A DNA stretch of 64,000 bases from Aliamphritea ceti (GCF_024347215.1 NZ_AP025282.1:1550001-1614000); one strand, 5' to 3'. Numbered from the stretch's first letter, positions 24,819 through 34,927 are shown. Numbers and translations: made by a program. Notes: generated by a model not told the origin, from the sequence alone.

Positions 24819-27800
24819 TTACTTAGAAAAACGTTCCAGGGTTGAATTGAGTTCAGCTGCTTTTTGCTCAACGGCAAGTAAATCTTGTTGCAGGCTTTCC
24901 TGCTCTGCTGCTTCGGCTTTGCTAAGCGCGCGCTCTGCTTTGGTAATGGCAGCACGGGCTAATGCAGCATCAATTTTCAGTTGTTTCAGGTCGATGCCTT
25001 CGGCCGCTGCTGCAGCGTTTTGTTCCGCTTCCAGGGTCGACAGCTCCGACTGGGCCTGTTCATAACGAGCTGTCAGGTTGGTAACGTCCTGTTGCAATCT
25101 TTCAAGGCTATCATCACCGTCAGCTTCACTGAGTGCTTTTTCAGCTTTTTTCAGCTTAGTGCGCATGATAGATACTTGTTGCTTAAGCGCTTTGGCATCA
25201 GGTTTTTCAATAGCAATATTATTGATCTCTGGTACTGCTTGCTGAGAGGCTCCTGATGCTTTTTGATATTCGTCTTGCAGGTCTTTTAGCTTGCTTTCGA
25301 GCTTGGCGACGCCGTCAGCCATTTTTGGGGCGGCGGGGCTGTCAGAAGCTACCGCTTTTTCGTAAGCGGCTTTGGCTTTGTTGACCTTGCCTTGCATGGC
25401 ATCAACGTCTGTCTTCAGGTCATCGAGCTGTGCCTGGCTAAATGCCGGTGCAGCAGGAGCTGCTGATACAGTGCTAGCCTGGTTAGCCTGCAATGCCTGT
25501 TGGTATCCTGTTTCAGCGTCTTTAAGTTTACCTTCCAGCTTGATCACACCGTCAGCCATTTTTGGAGCCGCGGGACTGTCTGAAGCAGCGGCTTTTTCAT
25601 AAGCTGCTTTAGCTTTGTTGACTTTGCTTTGCATGGCATCAACATCTGCTTTCAGGTCATCAAGTTGTGCCTGGCTGAATGCAGGCGCTGTTGATGCAGT
25701 ACTCGTCTGGTTAGACTGCAGTGCCTGTTGGTATTCTGCTTCAGCGTCTTTTAACTTACTTTCCAGCTTAGTCACGCCGTCAGCCATTTTTGGAGCGGCG
25801 GGGCTGTCAGAAGCAGCGGCTTTTTCATAAGCAGCTTTAGCCTTATTAACCTTGCCTTGCATGGCATCAACATCTGCTTTCAGGTCATCAAGCTGTGCCT
25901 GGCTAAATGCCGGTGCAGCAGGTGCTGCTGAAACAGTGCTGGTCAGGTTGGCTTGTAATGCCTGTTGGTATTCTGTTTCAGCGTCTTTAAGTTTGCCTTC
26001 CAGTTTAGTCACGCCGTCGGCCATTTTGGGAGCGGCGGGGCTGTCAGAAGCAGCGGCTTTTTCATAAGCGGCTCTGGCTTTGTCTACTTTGCCTTGCATC
26101 GCATCGATAGCCGCTTTCAGGTCATCAAGCTGCGCCTGGCTGAAGGCTGGTGCGCTAGTCGCAGTCGCTGGTTGCGTGCCCCCGGATTCAGCAGCTTTAA
26201 ATGCTGCTTCAGCACTGGCTGACTTTTCAGTTAGAGCTTTTAAATCGGCTTCCAGTTCAGCAATATTATCAGCGCCATTTTCCTGTGCTGTCGCTAGCTG
26301 TTTCTCAGCTTTCTTGAGCTTAGTGCGCGCTATTGCTGCATTGGTTTTCAGTTGTTTAATGTCAAGCACTGGGGCGGCAGGTGCTGCGGGTGCTTGCTGC
26401 GCCTGCTCGTAAGCTTGTGCTGCTGCGTCGGACTTAGCTTGTAACAGGGTAACTGTTTCTTGTAATGCATCTACGCCGTCCAGCCCTTTTGACTGAGCGT
26501 TGCTTAGTGCTTTTTCTGCTTTCTTTAGTTTAGTGCGGGCAACTGCAGCGTTGGTTTTCAGCTGTTTAAGGTCAGGCTCGCTGCTTTCTGTCGCGGCAGT
26601 GCTGGCTTGTTTCGTAATGACGGCGTCACGTTTAGCTGCCTGATTCTTAGCGGCTTCTTCGGCACGTGCTTTGCGGCGTAATTCTTTTTCCAGCTGTTCC
26701 TGTTCCTGGCGTGCCTGGCGAGCTTCAAAACGCAGGCGGGCATGGTCAGCTTTACGCTGTTCGGAGTCCTCTTTGCGGATTTCACCTTTAGCGAAACGAT
26801 AGTATTGCACCAATGGAATGTTGCTTGGGCATACATATGAACAGGCGCCGCATTCGATACAGTCGAACAAGTTATGGTGCTTGGCTTTCTCGAATTCACG
26901 GCCTTTAGCAAACCAGTGTAGTTGCTGAGGCAGTAGTTCAACCGGGCATACCTGCTCGCACATGCCGCAGCGAATACACGCTTGTGCTGGTGGTTGGGCC
27001 GGAAACTCGTTGCGGCTGCCGGCTATCAGGCAGTTGCTGGTTTTGATCATTGGAATTTGTGGGTTCTCAATGGTCAGTCCCATCATAGGGCCGCCAACAA
27101 TCAGGCGGGCCAGATGCTGTTCGTTCAGGCCGCAAAATTCAAGCAGGTCGGCGAAAGGGGTGCCAATATGCGCTTCAATATTTTGCGGACGAGCTACTGC
27201 TTCACCGGTAATGGTGATAACCCGGGATACCAGAGGCTTGCCATGGATAACTGCATCATAAACAGCGGTTGTTGTGCCTACGTTCTGACAGACGATACCG
27301 ACATCAGCAGGAATTCTTCCGCTTGTAACTTCTACACCGGTTAACAGCTTGATGAGCTGTTTTTCGCCACCTGATGGGTATTTTGTCGGTACACTTATGA
27401 TGTCCAGATTCAGTTCGCTGCTGTCGAATGCTTCACGCAGTGATCGAATGGCCTGTGGTTTGTTGTCCTCAATGCCGACAATAATGTGCAGAGGTTTTAA
27501 CAGGTGAGCGATGATTTCAATGCCGCCGAGAATTTTATCTGCCCGTTCACGCATCAGCATGTCATCAGCGGTTATATAAGGCTCGCACTCTGCTGCATTG
27601 ATGATCAGGGTATTGACGATGTGGTCATCACCCAGGTGCAATTTGACGTCAGTAGGGAAGCCTGCACCGCCCATGCCGGCGACTCCTGCCTGGCGAATAA
27701 ACTCAATCAGTTCCGGTTTTGGTAACTGCTGATAGTCATCCAGCCCCTGGTGTTCAGTCCACTTATCTTCACCGTCCGCTTCAATGATGATGCATTCTGC

Positions 27801-28091
27801 CATCATTCCTGACATATGAGGGACTGGGTGTGCTTCTATGGCGGTAACTGTGCCGGACGTTGAGGCATGTATATTGGCGCTGATGCGGCCGATTGCCTCA
27901 GCAACGGTCTGGCCTTTCAATACCTTATCACCGACCTTAACTAACGGATCTGCTGGCAGACCTATATGCTGCTGCAATGGCAGAACAACCCGAGAAGGTA
28001 CTGGTGCGCAAATAATGCTGCCGCCGGTGGACTGGCGTTTATTTTCTGGTGGGTGAATGCCGCCGTGAAAGCTGTGAACCTGAGCTGTCAT
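24819..28091 (-). CDS. rnfC: Rnf complex subunit RnfC with long repeat tail
   Basis: 1090 residues from the ATG at 28091, which has GGAGG 7 bases upstream and overlaps the rnfB stop by four bases. Residues 1-450 are the catalytic part: GGIHPPENK start, Gly-rich NADH/FMN site GMGGAGFPTDVK, and two [4Fe-4S] motifs (CIRCGMCEQVCP and CIECGACSYVCP). A charged helix (about 460-505) leads into a tail of about 580 residues made of two repeat types, ordered A-A-B-B-B-B-A-A. RnfC in gammaproteobacteria often has Ala/Lys-rich tails of variable length; this one is long. The tail is predicted to be coiled coil and soluble. Confidence 0.95.
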   Translation of the reverse strand: MTAQVHSFHGGIHPPENKRQSTGGSIICAPVPSRVVLPLQQHIGLPADPLVKVGDKVLKGQTVAEAIGRISANIHASTSGTVTAIEAHPVPHMSGMMAECIIIEADGEDKWTEHQGLDDYQQLPKPELIEFIRQAGVAGMGGAGFPTDVKLHLGDDHIVNTLIINAAECEPYITADDMLMRERADKILGGIEIIAHLLKPLHIIVGIEDNKPQAIRSLREAFDSSELNLDIISVPTKYPSGGEKQLIKLLTGVEVTSGRIPADVGIVCQNVGTTTAVYDAVIHGKPLVSRVITITGEAVARPQNIEAHIGTPFADLLEFCGLNEQHLARLIVGGPMMGLTIENPQIPMIKTSNCLIAGSRNEFPAQPPAQACIRCGMCEQVCPVELLPQQLHWFAKGREFEKAKHHNLFDCIECGACSYVCPSNIPLVQYYRFAKGEIRKEDSEQRKADHARLRFEARQARQEQEQLEKELRRKARAEEAAKNQAAKRDAVITKQASTAATESSEPDLKQLKTNAAVARTKLKKAEKALSNAQSKGLDGVDALQETVTLLQAKSDAAAQAYEQAQQAPAAPAAPVLDIKQLKTNAAIARTKLKKAEKQLATAQENGADNIAELEADLKALTEKSASAEAAFKAAESGGTQPATATSAPAFSQAQLDDLKAAIDAMQGKVDKARAAYEKAAASDSPAAPKMADGVTKLEGKLKDAETEYQQALQANLTSTVSAAPAAPAFSQAQLDDLKADVDAMQGKVNKAKAAYEKAAASDSPAAPKMADGVTKLESKLKDAEAEYQQALQSNQTSTASTAPAFSQAQLDDLKADVDAMQSKVNKAKAAYEKAAASDSPAAPKMADGVIKLEGKLKDAETGYQQALQANQASTVSAAPAAPAFSQAQLDDLKTDVDAMQGKVNKAKAAYEKAVASDSPAAPKMADGVAKLESKLKDLQDEYQKASGASQQAVPEINNIAIEKPDAKALKQQVSIMRTKLKKAEKALSEADGDDSLERLQQDVTNLTARYEQAQSELSTLEAEQNAAAAAEGIDLKQLKIDAALARAAITKAERALSKAEAAEQESLQQDLLAVEQKAAELNSTLERFSK
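24820..26573 (-). repeat. Mirror-ordered protein repeats in rnfC
   Basis: Two units are visible. A (about 60 residues, core ARTKLKKAEKALS) starts near residues 506, 574, 962 and 1030. B (about 74-80 residues, core PAFSQAQLDDLKADVDAMQ followed by SDSPAAPKMADGVTKLE) starts near 647, 726, 800 and 880. B copies are nearly identical in protein and highly similar in DNA (25220-26150), so they are recent duplications. A copies are more diverged. Confidence 0.88.
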
Positions 28092-28693
28092 AGTTTGCCC
28101 TCCGCCGGAATTTGGCTCACGCCAGGGCGCAGGTCGGTGGCAATCAGATCGATACCTTGTTTTGGCATATTCCACTGCCAGGTATTCAGGGTTGTTTCAA
28201 TTGGCAACATATCAATACAGTCAACAGGGCATGGTTCGACACAAAGGTCGCAGCCAGTACATTCGGAAGTTATTACAGTGTGCATTTGTTTGGCTGCACC
28301 CAAAATGGCATCAACAGGGCAGGCCTGGATGCATTTGGTGCAACCTATACATTCATCTTCGCGGATATAGGCGATGGATTTGATCTGTTCTTCGCCGTGT
28401 TCAGAGTCAAGCGGAACAGCTTCTACGTCGAGCAGGTCTGCCAGTGCTTCAATTGTGCTCTGGCCGCCCGGAGGGCATTTGTTGATTGCTTCGCCGTTAA
28501 CAATTGCTTCCGCGTAAGGGCGGCAGCCCGGGTGGCCACACTGGCCGCACTGGGTTTGTGGAAGTAGGCCGTCGACCTGTTCAACCAGTGGGTTACCTTC
28601 GACTTTAAAGCGAATAGATGAGTAGCCAAGCAGGATGCCAAAGATCAGCCCCAGACCCAGCAGAACAAGAATGGCGATTAATATTGCGCTCAT
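28088..28693 (-). CDS. rnfB: Rnf complex subunit RnfB
   Basis: 201 residues: an N-terminal membrane helix and an Fe-S motif C-x2-C-x4-C with a later Cys (CGQCGHPGC...KCPPGG), then two ferredoxin-type [4Fe-4S] motifs (CIGCTKCIQACP and CTGCDLCVEPCP). Passes electrons within Rnf. Stop and rnfC start overlap (ATGA). Confidence 0.96.
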   Translation of the reverse strand: MSAILIAILVLLGLGLIFGILLGYSSIRFKVEGNPLVEQVDGLLPQTQCGQCGHPGCRPYAEAIVNGEAINKCPPGGQSTIEALADLLDVEAVPLDSEHGEEQIKSIAYIREDECIGCTKCIQACPVDAILGAAKQMHTVITSECTGCDLCVEPCPVDCIDMLPIETTLNTWQWNMPKQGIDLIATDLRPGVSQIPAEGKL

Positions 28694-28718
28694 GATAATT
28701 CCTCGACTGTGCTGCTGG

Positions 28719-29300
28719 TCAGAACTGAACCAGGCCAGTAAAGCCCAGAAATGCCAGTGACATCAGGCCGGCGGTTACCATGCCGATGGCTGAGCCTTTA
28801 AATGGCGTCGGCACATCCGCGACTGCGATCCGCTCACGCATGGCAGAAAATAGAATCAGTGCGAGTGAGAAACCAACTGCTGCGCCAAATCCATAGACGA
28901 TAGAATCAATAAAGCCGTTCATTTTTTTGATATTCAGAAGAGCGACACCCAGCACGGCACAGTTAGTCGTAATCAGTGGCAGGAATATTCCCAGTAGCTT
29001 GTAAAGCAAAGGGCTGGTTTTACGTACGACCATTTCGGTGAACTGTACCACTACCGCGATGACCAGAATAAAGCTGATAGTCTTCAGGTAGGTAAGGTCA
29101 AGAGGTTCCAGTAAATAGCTGTATACCAGGTAACTGCAGACTGATGACAGGGTCAGTACAAAGGTTGTCGCCAGCGACATACCCATAGCGGTTTCGAGTT
29201 TATTGGAAACCCCCATGAAAGGACAAAGGCCGAGAAACTGCACCAGTACGAAGTTGTTAACCAACACGGTGCTGATAAGAATAAGCAGATACTCTGTCAT
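28719..29300 (-). CDS. rnfA: Rnf complex subunit RnfA
   Basis: 193-residue, six-helix membrane protein, first gene of rnfABCDGE. Family signature VNNFVLVQFLGLCPFMGVSNKLETA with the Cys proposed to hold the membrane-embedded Fe-S cluster. The promoter must lie in the 764 bases upstream. Confidence 0.95.
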   Translation of the reverse strand: MTEYLLILISTVLVNNFVLVQFLGLCPFMGVSNKLETAMGMSLATTFVLTLSSVCSYLVYSYLLEPLDLTYLKTISFILVIAVVVQFTEMVVRKTSPLLYKLLGIFLPLITTNCAVLGVALLNIKKMNGFIDSIVYGFGAAVGFSLALILFSAMRERIAVADVPTPFKGSAIGMVTAGLMSLAFLGFTGLVQF

Positions 29301-30064
29301 ATGGCGATTGTGTAACCTTTTATCTAGCTCTTATAGGGTTCTCTTCTTTCTGGAAGAGCATAAGTAATGTGTCCTGGTGCTGACTGGACACGGCGCTGTC
29401 GCTGTATATTCAATTTGTTAGCTTTGTCGCTGAGCAGCTTTTCATTACCTCTGTGTCAGAAAGGTATGAATGCTTAAAAAGGCTGCGTTTACGGCGGCTA
29501 AATTCTACTGATTTTAGCATCCTCAGGGTATAGGCAGGCTTTCTCACGGCGGCAATTTATATCCTTTTTCCGGCTTTTATTGCCGGGGAGCAGGTTTTCC
29601 GTCATTCCTGCCATCAGACGCCGCCATGGAAGGGGTGTCATGATGGCGGGTATTATGGCAGATAACTGCATAAAATTAAAAAGAATAAATTAGCTTCTTT
29701 TTAAACCTTTTAGGAATAATTAATGACATTTAGTTTTATCTGCTTATTCCTTTTTTGTGATTTTAAATTCCTAATTATTATTTTGAGTTATATAAAATGG
29801 CAGTTAGACTAGCCACTAATCTAGGGCATTCATGCATGTTGTATTTGTGATTGCTATATAGGGCTGTAATGGCCTGACACTTGGGCAGCTTCCTGCAATA
29901 TGCAGAACTAATGTCGACCGTCGGGCCGGATGCAGGTGAATAGCCTGCTTTAATTGAATAAAGGGTGAGTGCCGGTATTTCCTGAACCACTGTCTAGCGC
30001 CAAAATTAGCAGATGGTTTTGTTGGAAGAGTTGAGTTAGCCGGCTTTATTTAAGGTTAAAGAAT
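29301..30064. other. 764-base gene-free divergent region (rnfA / cysI)
   Basis: Separates divergent rnfA and cysI and must hold both promoters. I see no convincing gene; a minus frame at 29778-29990 has random-looking composition. An 8-bp inverted repeat AGGAATAA/TTATTCCT (29712-29719, 29744-29751) with a T-run after it resembles a weak terminator. GCCATCA/TGATGGC (about 29611 and 29641) is another inverted repeat. Confidence 0.5.
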
Positions 30065-31726
30065 ATGTATCAGTATAACGAACAGGATCAGAACCTGGTC
30101 AACCAGCGGGTTGAACAGTATCGCGATCAAACCCGTCGTTTCCTCGCCGGTGAAATTCCAGATGATGAGTTTCGTGGCCTGCGTCTGATGAACGGCCTGT
30201 ATATTCAGCGTTTCGCGCCTATGTTGCGGGTCGCGGTACCTTACGGTCTGATGAACTCTGTTCAGGTGCGTAAGCTGGCTCATATCGCCCGTACGTATGA
30301 TAAGAATTATGCGCACTTTACAACCCGTACCAATTTACAGTTTAACTGGCCGAAGCTGGAAGAAGTTCCGGATATTCTGGCTGAGCTGGCTGAAGTGCAG
30401 ATGCACGCTATTCAGACCAGTGGTAACTGTCTGCGTAACACGACGACAGATCATTTCGCCGGTATTCTGAAGGATGAAGTTGAAGATTCACGCCCGTGGT
30501 GTGAAATTATTCGTCAGTGGACAACACTTCATCCTGAGTTTGCATACCTGCCGCGTAAGTTCAAAATTGCTGTCACCGGTTCCAGTGAAGACCGTGCAGC
30601 ATCCCAGGTTCACGACATCGGTTTGCATCTTGTTAAGAATGATGCCGGTGAAGTTGGCTTTGAAGTATTAGTGGGCGGTGGTCTTGGCCGTACACCAATG
30701 ATCGGTAAAGTGATTCATAAATTCCTGCCGAAGCATGACTTGCTGACATATCTGGAAGCGATTCTGCGGGTATATAACCTTAATGGTCGTCGTGACAATA
30801 AATACAAAGCACGGATTAAAATTCTTGTTGATGCTTTAGGTATCGATAAATTCCGTGAGCTGGTTGATGCTGAATGGGCTGAGATCCGTGGCGGTGAAAT
30901 GCACCTGACGGATTCTGAAATCGAGCGTATTAAAGGCTTCTTCGCGCCGCATCCTTATTCTACTGATGCTGTTAACGGTGTTGCTGCACTGGAGAGTAAG
31001 CTGGCTGAAGATGCAGACTTTGCTGCCTGGTATGAGCGTAATACCCGTGAGCACAAGGTAGATGGCTACCGTGCTGTTATTGTCAGCCTGAAACCATATT
31101 TGAAAGCACCTGGTGATATTACTGATGTTCAGCTGGATGTTGTTGCTGATCTGGCAGATAAATACAACTTTGGCGAAATCCGCAGTACTCATGATCAGAA
31201 CTTAGTACTGGCGCATGTACAGGCAGGTGATCTGTTTGCGCTGTGGCAGGTAATGGCTGAGCATAATCTGGCGCGTCCAAATATCGGTACGCTGACAGAT
31301 ATGATCGTATGCCCGGGCTTTGATTTCTGCTCATTGGCAAATGCACATACACTGAATGTTGCGGATCAGATTAACCAGAAGTTTGATGACTTGGATTATC
31401 TGCACGACATCGGTGATATTAAACTGAATATGTCTGGCTGTATTAATGCTTGTGCGCATCATCATGTTGCACACATTGGTATTCTGGGTGTGGACCGTAA
31501 AGGTGAAGATTTCTACCAGATTACGCTGGGCGGTTCTTCCCGTGAAGATGCGTCTCTGGGTAAGGTTATCGGTAAAGCCGTTCCTCAGGCTGATGTTGCC
31601 GATACTATTGAGAAAGTGCTGCAAGTTTATGTTGAACAGCGTGAAGAAGAAGAGCGCTTTATTGATACAGTTCGCCGTATTGGTCTGACGCCGTTTAAGG
31701 AGAGAGTATATGCCCCTGTTAATTAA
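30065..31726 (+). CDS. cysI: Siroheme sulfite (nitrite/sulfite) reductase
   Basis: 553 residues, two ferredoxin-like halves. Siroheme/[4Fe-4S] ligands are Cys416-X5-Cys422 (CPGFDFC) and Cys459-X3-Cys463 (SGCINAC followed by AHHH). The neighbour set (DUF934, cysG) and the Pseudomonas-type N-terminus point to assimilatory sulfite reduction to sulfide, which CysK uses. No flavoprotein CysJ is in the window; the electron donor is probably ferredoxin or another partner. Overlaps the DUF934 gene by 17 bases. Confidence 0.92.
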   Translation: MYQYNEQDQNLVNQRVEQYRDQTRRFLAGEIPDDEFRGLRLMNGLYIQRFAPMLRVAVPYGLMNSVQVRKLAHIARTYDKNYAHFTTRTNLQFNWPKLEEVPDILAELAEVQMHAIQTSGNCLRNTTTDHFAGILKDEVEDSRPWCEIIRQWTTLHPEFAYLPRKFKIAVTGSSEDRAASQVHDIGLHLVKNDAGEVGFEVLVGGGLGRTPMIGKVIHKFLPKHDLLTYLEAILRVYNLNGRRDNKYKARIKILVDALGIDKFRELVDAEWAEIRGGEMHLTDSEIERIKGFFAPHPYSTDAVNGVAALESKLAEDADFAAWYERNTREHKVDGYRAVIVSLKPYLKAPGDITDVQLDVVADLADKYNFGEIRSTHDQNLVLAHVQAGDLFALWQVMAEHNLARPNIGTLTDMIVCPGFDFCSLANAHTLNVADQINQKFDDLDYLHDIGDIKLNMSGCINACAHHHVAHIGILGVDRKGEDFYQITLGGSSREDASLGKVIGKAVPQADVADTIEKVLQVYVEQREEEERFIDTVRRIGLTPFKERVYAPVN

Positions 31727-32192
31727 TCAGAATGTCGTTGCCGACGACAAATGGCTGCGGGTTGATGCGGATACTCTGGCTCAGCACCCTGAAGCAGCGG
31801 TGATTGTTCCTTTTGACGTATTTGCTGCTGAACAGGAAACCTTGCTTGCAGGTGAACGACCATTAGCAGTTCAGATTAATGGCGACCAGGATTTTGATCT
31901 GGTACTGGCTAATCTGGAGCGGTTATCGCTGGTTGTTATCGAGTTTCCAGCGTTTACTGATGGCCGTGGTTTTAGTTTTGCGCGTATTTTACGACGTAAA
32001 GGCTTTACCGGTGAGATCCGTGCAACAGGTGATGTCAGCCATGATCGTCTTGAGTATATGACCCGTTGTGGTTTTGATGCTTTTGAAATCTCGGATGAGC
32101 GTTTCTCTGATGAAACCTGTTCGGTTTTTGGTGAAATCACTGTTCATTATCAGGGCAGTGCAGACGACGAAAGACCAATCTTCCGCCGTTAA
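31710..32192 (+). CDS. DUF934 protein, CysI partner
   Basis: 160 residues; family phrases VQINGDQDFDLVLANLERL, FPAFTDGRGFSFARILR and GDVSHDRLEYMTRCGFDAFE. DUF934 genes almost always follow this type of cysI and are thought to assist sulfite reductase; the mechanism is unknown. The reading frame starts within the end of cysI, so translation is coupled. Confidence 0.88.
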   Translation: MPLLINQNVVADDKWLRVDADTLAQHPEAAVIVPFDVFAAEQETLLAGERPLAVQINGDQDFDLVLANLERLSLVVIEFPAFTDGRGFSFARILRRKGFTGEIRATGDVSHDRLEYMTRCGFDAFEISDERFSDETCSVFGEITVHYQGSADDERPIFRR

Positions 32193-32446
32193 TTTCTTCG
32201 AGGCCGGTAGCCATGCTACCGGTCTTGCATATTGCAGACTTGTCGACGATGGTGAGTGTGTGAGTTGATGCAAAACGTCCGACTTTCCAATATGCGTCAA
32301 CAATGATGCTAATTGTGAACTAATCAGTACCTTCGTTCTTGAGTTTTTGTTACATTCCGAGCCAGTAACCGGCCGGAATTATCTGTCTTTTTATCAGGCC
32401 GTATTTATCTGTCGCCAAGAACAGAGTTTTTCTCAGGAGATTCTTC

Positions 32447-33883
32447 GTGGAATACCTTCCGCTATTTTTTAAGTTAGATGATAAAACTGCAGTATTGGTC
32501 GGTGGTGGTCAGGTAGCACTGCGTAAAGCTACGCTGCTGGTACGTGCACGTGCTCAGGTTAAAGTTATTGCACATCATATTTTGCCGGAGCTGGTTGAGC
32601 TGGTTGAGCAGAATAATGGTGAAGCGATTATCGGAGAGTATCAGGCGGAGATGCTTGAGAAGGTTGATCTGGTTATTGCAGCAACCGATAACCTGTCGCT
32701 GAACGAACAGGTTCATCATGATGCTGTTGCCCGGCATATACCGGTTAACGTGGTTGATAAGCCTGATCTGTGTAGCTTCATATTTCCTGCGATTGTTGAC
32801 CGTTCACCTCTGGTGATTGGCGTGTCTTCCGGTGGTGAGTCGCCAGTATTGTCGCGGCTGATGCGCGCCAAGTTGGAAACCTGGATTCCGCAGGGCTACA
32901 GCCGTTTAGGTAAGCTTGTTGGGCAATTCCGTGAGCAGGTTAAAGGGCGTTTTACGACCATTAATGCCCGGCGTACTTTTTGGGAAAAAACTCTGCAGGG
33001 TCAGGTGGCAGAAAAAGTTTTTGCCGGCCGTGACGAAGAGGCTGCTGAATTGCTGCAGGCGAACCTTGATGCGGCTGATCCGGATCAGCAGGTCGGAGAG
33101 GTTTATCTGGTTGGTGGTGGCCCGGGTGATCCGGAACTGCTGACATTTAAAGCACTGCGTCTGATGCAGCAGGCTGATATCGTGCTATACGATAGCCTGG
33201 TGTCTGAAGAAGTGGTGGATCTGTGTCGCCGCGATGCAGATAAAGTATTTGTTGGTAAGCGCCGTGATAATCATGCGGTACCACAGGATGGTATTAATCA
33301 GTTATTGATTGACTATGCGCTGCAGGGTAAGCGGGTATTACGCCTGAAAGGCGGTGATCCGTTTATCTTTGGCCGTGGTGGTGAAGAGCTGGAGTCGCTG
33401 AAGGAGCATAATATTCCTTTTCAGGTAGTACCGGGTATTACCGCTGCCAGCGCCTGTTCTACCTATGCAGGTATTCCACTGACTCACCGGGATTACGCTC
33501 AGTCTGTGAAGTTGGTTACCGGTCAGCTAAAAAATCGTACTACGGATCTGAACTATGCCGAACTGGTGCATCCGAATCAGACGGTTGTTTTCTACATGGG
33601 GCTGCATACTTTACCGGTACTGGCGCAAAATCTTATTGAACACGGTAAACCGGCAGATACACCTGCTGCAGTAGTGTCTAAAGGCACGACCCGTGATCAG
33701 CAGGTACTGATTGGAACATTGGCAGATATTGCTGAGAAGCAAGCGCAGGCACAGTTACCTGCACCGGCTCTGATCATTGTGGGTGAAGTGGTTAATCTAC
33801 AGGAAAATCTGACCTGGTTTGGCGATCAGGTGCTGCACAATCATGGTTTGGTACTGCCAGATGCGCATGCAACAGAAGATTGA
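32447..33883 (+). CDS. cysG: Siroheme synthase (multifunctional)
   Basis: 478 residues. Start is GTG at 32447 with AGGAGA 6 bases upstream. The N-terminal part (about 1-210) is precorrin-2 dehydrogenase/ferrochelatase with the NAD site VGGGQVALRKA. The C-terminal part is uroporphyrinogen-III methyltransferase (VGGGPGDPELLT, GGDPFIFGRGGEE). Makes the siroheme needed by the upstream CysI, so the three genes are a functional unit. Confidence 0.96.
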   Translation: MEYLPLFFKLDDKTAVLVGGGQVALRKATLLVRARAQVKVIAHHILPELVELVEQNNGEAIIGEYQAEMLEKVDLVIAATDNLSLNEQVHHDAVARHIPVNVVDKPDLCSFIFPAIVDRSPLVIGVSSGGESPVLSRLMRAKLETWIPQGYSRLGKLVGQFREQVKGRFTTINARRTFWEKTLQGQVAEKVFAGRDEEAAELLQANLDAADPDQQVGEVYLVGGGPGDPELLTFKALRLMQQADIVLYDSLVSEEVVDLCRRDADKVFVGKRRDNHAVPQDGINQLLIDYALQGKRVLRLKGGDPFIFGRGGEELESLKEHNIPFQVVPGITAASACSTYAGIPLTHRDYAQSVKLVTGQLKNRTTDLNYAELVHPNQTVVFYMGLHTLPVLAQNLIEHGKPADTPAAVVSKGTTRDQQVLIGTLADIAEKQAQAQLPAPALIIVGEVVNLQENLTWFGDQVLHNHGLVLPDAHATED

Positions 33884-33906
33884 TTTTTAATCATTTTTTG
33901 GTTTTA

Positions 33907-33939
33907 CCCCAATTATTCGGCTTTTTTGGGTAATTGGGG
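33907..33939 (+). other. Inverted repeat after cysG
   Basis: Perfect 9-bp arms CCCCAATTA/TAATTGGGG with a 15-base loop containing a T-run. No T-run after the stem, so not a standard terminator; probably marks the transcript end. Confidence 0.45.
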
Positions 33940-34078
33940 CTAAGAATACACAAGATGTGAAATATCGTGCTTCAGTTATCTCTGTGTTTTCTTTATATTC
34001 GGTATCAGGATCATAGCTTGTTAAGTTAAAGCTAAGCTTTTCTCAGGGGGGAGACAAGCTACATACCGAGGAAAAAAT

Positions 34079-34927
34079 ATGCCTACGGCGAAAATCAACG
34101 GCATGGAAATGCAGTACCTGGATCAGGGAGAAGGGTTTCCACTGTTGTTTGGTCATAGCTATCTGTGGGACTCGCGAATGTGGGCGCCGCAGCTTGATGT
34201 GCTAACTGAGCATTTTCGTTGCATCGTTCCGGATTTGTGGGGCCATGGCGGTTCGCAATCAGATTCAAACCGGCCGCTGGATGTCAGTGCGCTGGCGAAC
34301 GATCATCATGCATTGATGCAGCAACTTGGAATTGAACGTTATGCCGTCATTGGCTCTTCAATAGGGGTACTATGGGGAGCCCGTCTCGCTCTGGAGTATC
34401 CGCAAGAGGTTGCCGGATTAGTCATGCTGAATGGTTATCTGGGCGAAGAACCGGCAGAAAATGTTGCTGAATATGAGCATCTATTGGATATCGTTGGTTC
34501 GATGGGATCTATCCCGGGTCCAGTCATGGATGCGCTTTCCCGCATGATGTTTTGTGAATCTACTTTTGTTTCCAAGCCCGCTCTGGTTGAAACCTACCGC
34601 TTCGATATGATGACATTATCGCCTGATCAGATAGCGACCAGTGTCGCTGTCGGCAAAGCGATGCTCAAACGGCGCTCTTTGCTGGATCGTCTGGACGATA
34701 TTCGCTGTCCGGTGGGTATTATCGTCGGTGACAGTGATGTCTTTCGCCCGGTTGCTGAGGCGCGGCACATGCACAGTCAGATTCCGGGCAGTAAACTTAC
34801 CGTCGTGAAAGATGCCGGGCATATGTCAAACCTGGAGCAGGATCGTCAGGTAAGTCAGGCGCTGGTGGATTATCTTAAGTCTAATCCGGAGATTCCCTGT
34901 GATGATGACCGGTTGGTGTTGATCTGA
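34079..34927 (+). CDS. Alpha/beta hydrolase
   Basis: 282 residues. Nucleophile Ser94 in GSSIG, acid Asp218 or Asp220 in GDSDVF, His248 in DAGHMSN, oxyanion region FGHSYLWDS. Cytoplasmic. Family members include lactone, ester and C-C bond hydrolases, and the substrate cannot be read. It is followed closely by the GIY-YIG gene. Confidence 0.88.
   Translation: MPTAKINGMEMQYLDQGEGFPLLFGHSYLWDSRMWAPQLDVLTEHFRCIVPDLWGHGGSQSDSNRPLDVSALANDHHALMQQLGIERYAVIGSSIGVLWGARLALEYPQEVAGLVMLNGYLGEEPAENVAEYEHLLDIVGSMGSIPGPVMDALSRMMFCESTFVSKPALVETYRFDMMTLSPDQIATSVAVGKAMLKRRSLLDRLDDIRCPVGIIVGDSDVFRPVAEARHMHSQIPGSKLTVVKDAGHMSNLEQDRQVSQALVDYLKSNPEIPCDDDRLVLI

Noticed and set aside
25372..26412. Several plus-strand frames with near-identical sequence inside rnfC
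   Set aside because: They are antisense shadows of the RnfC B repeats, not a gene family.
29778..29990. Possible small gene in the rnfA-cysI gap
   Set aside because: Random-looking composition, no ribosome site, no family resemblance.
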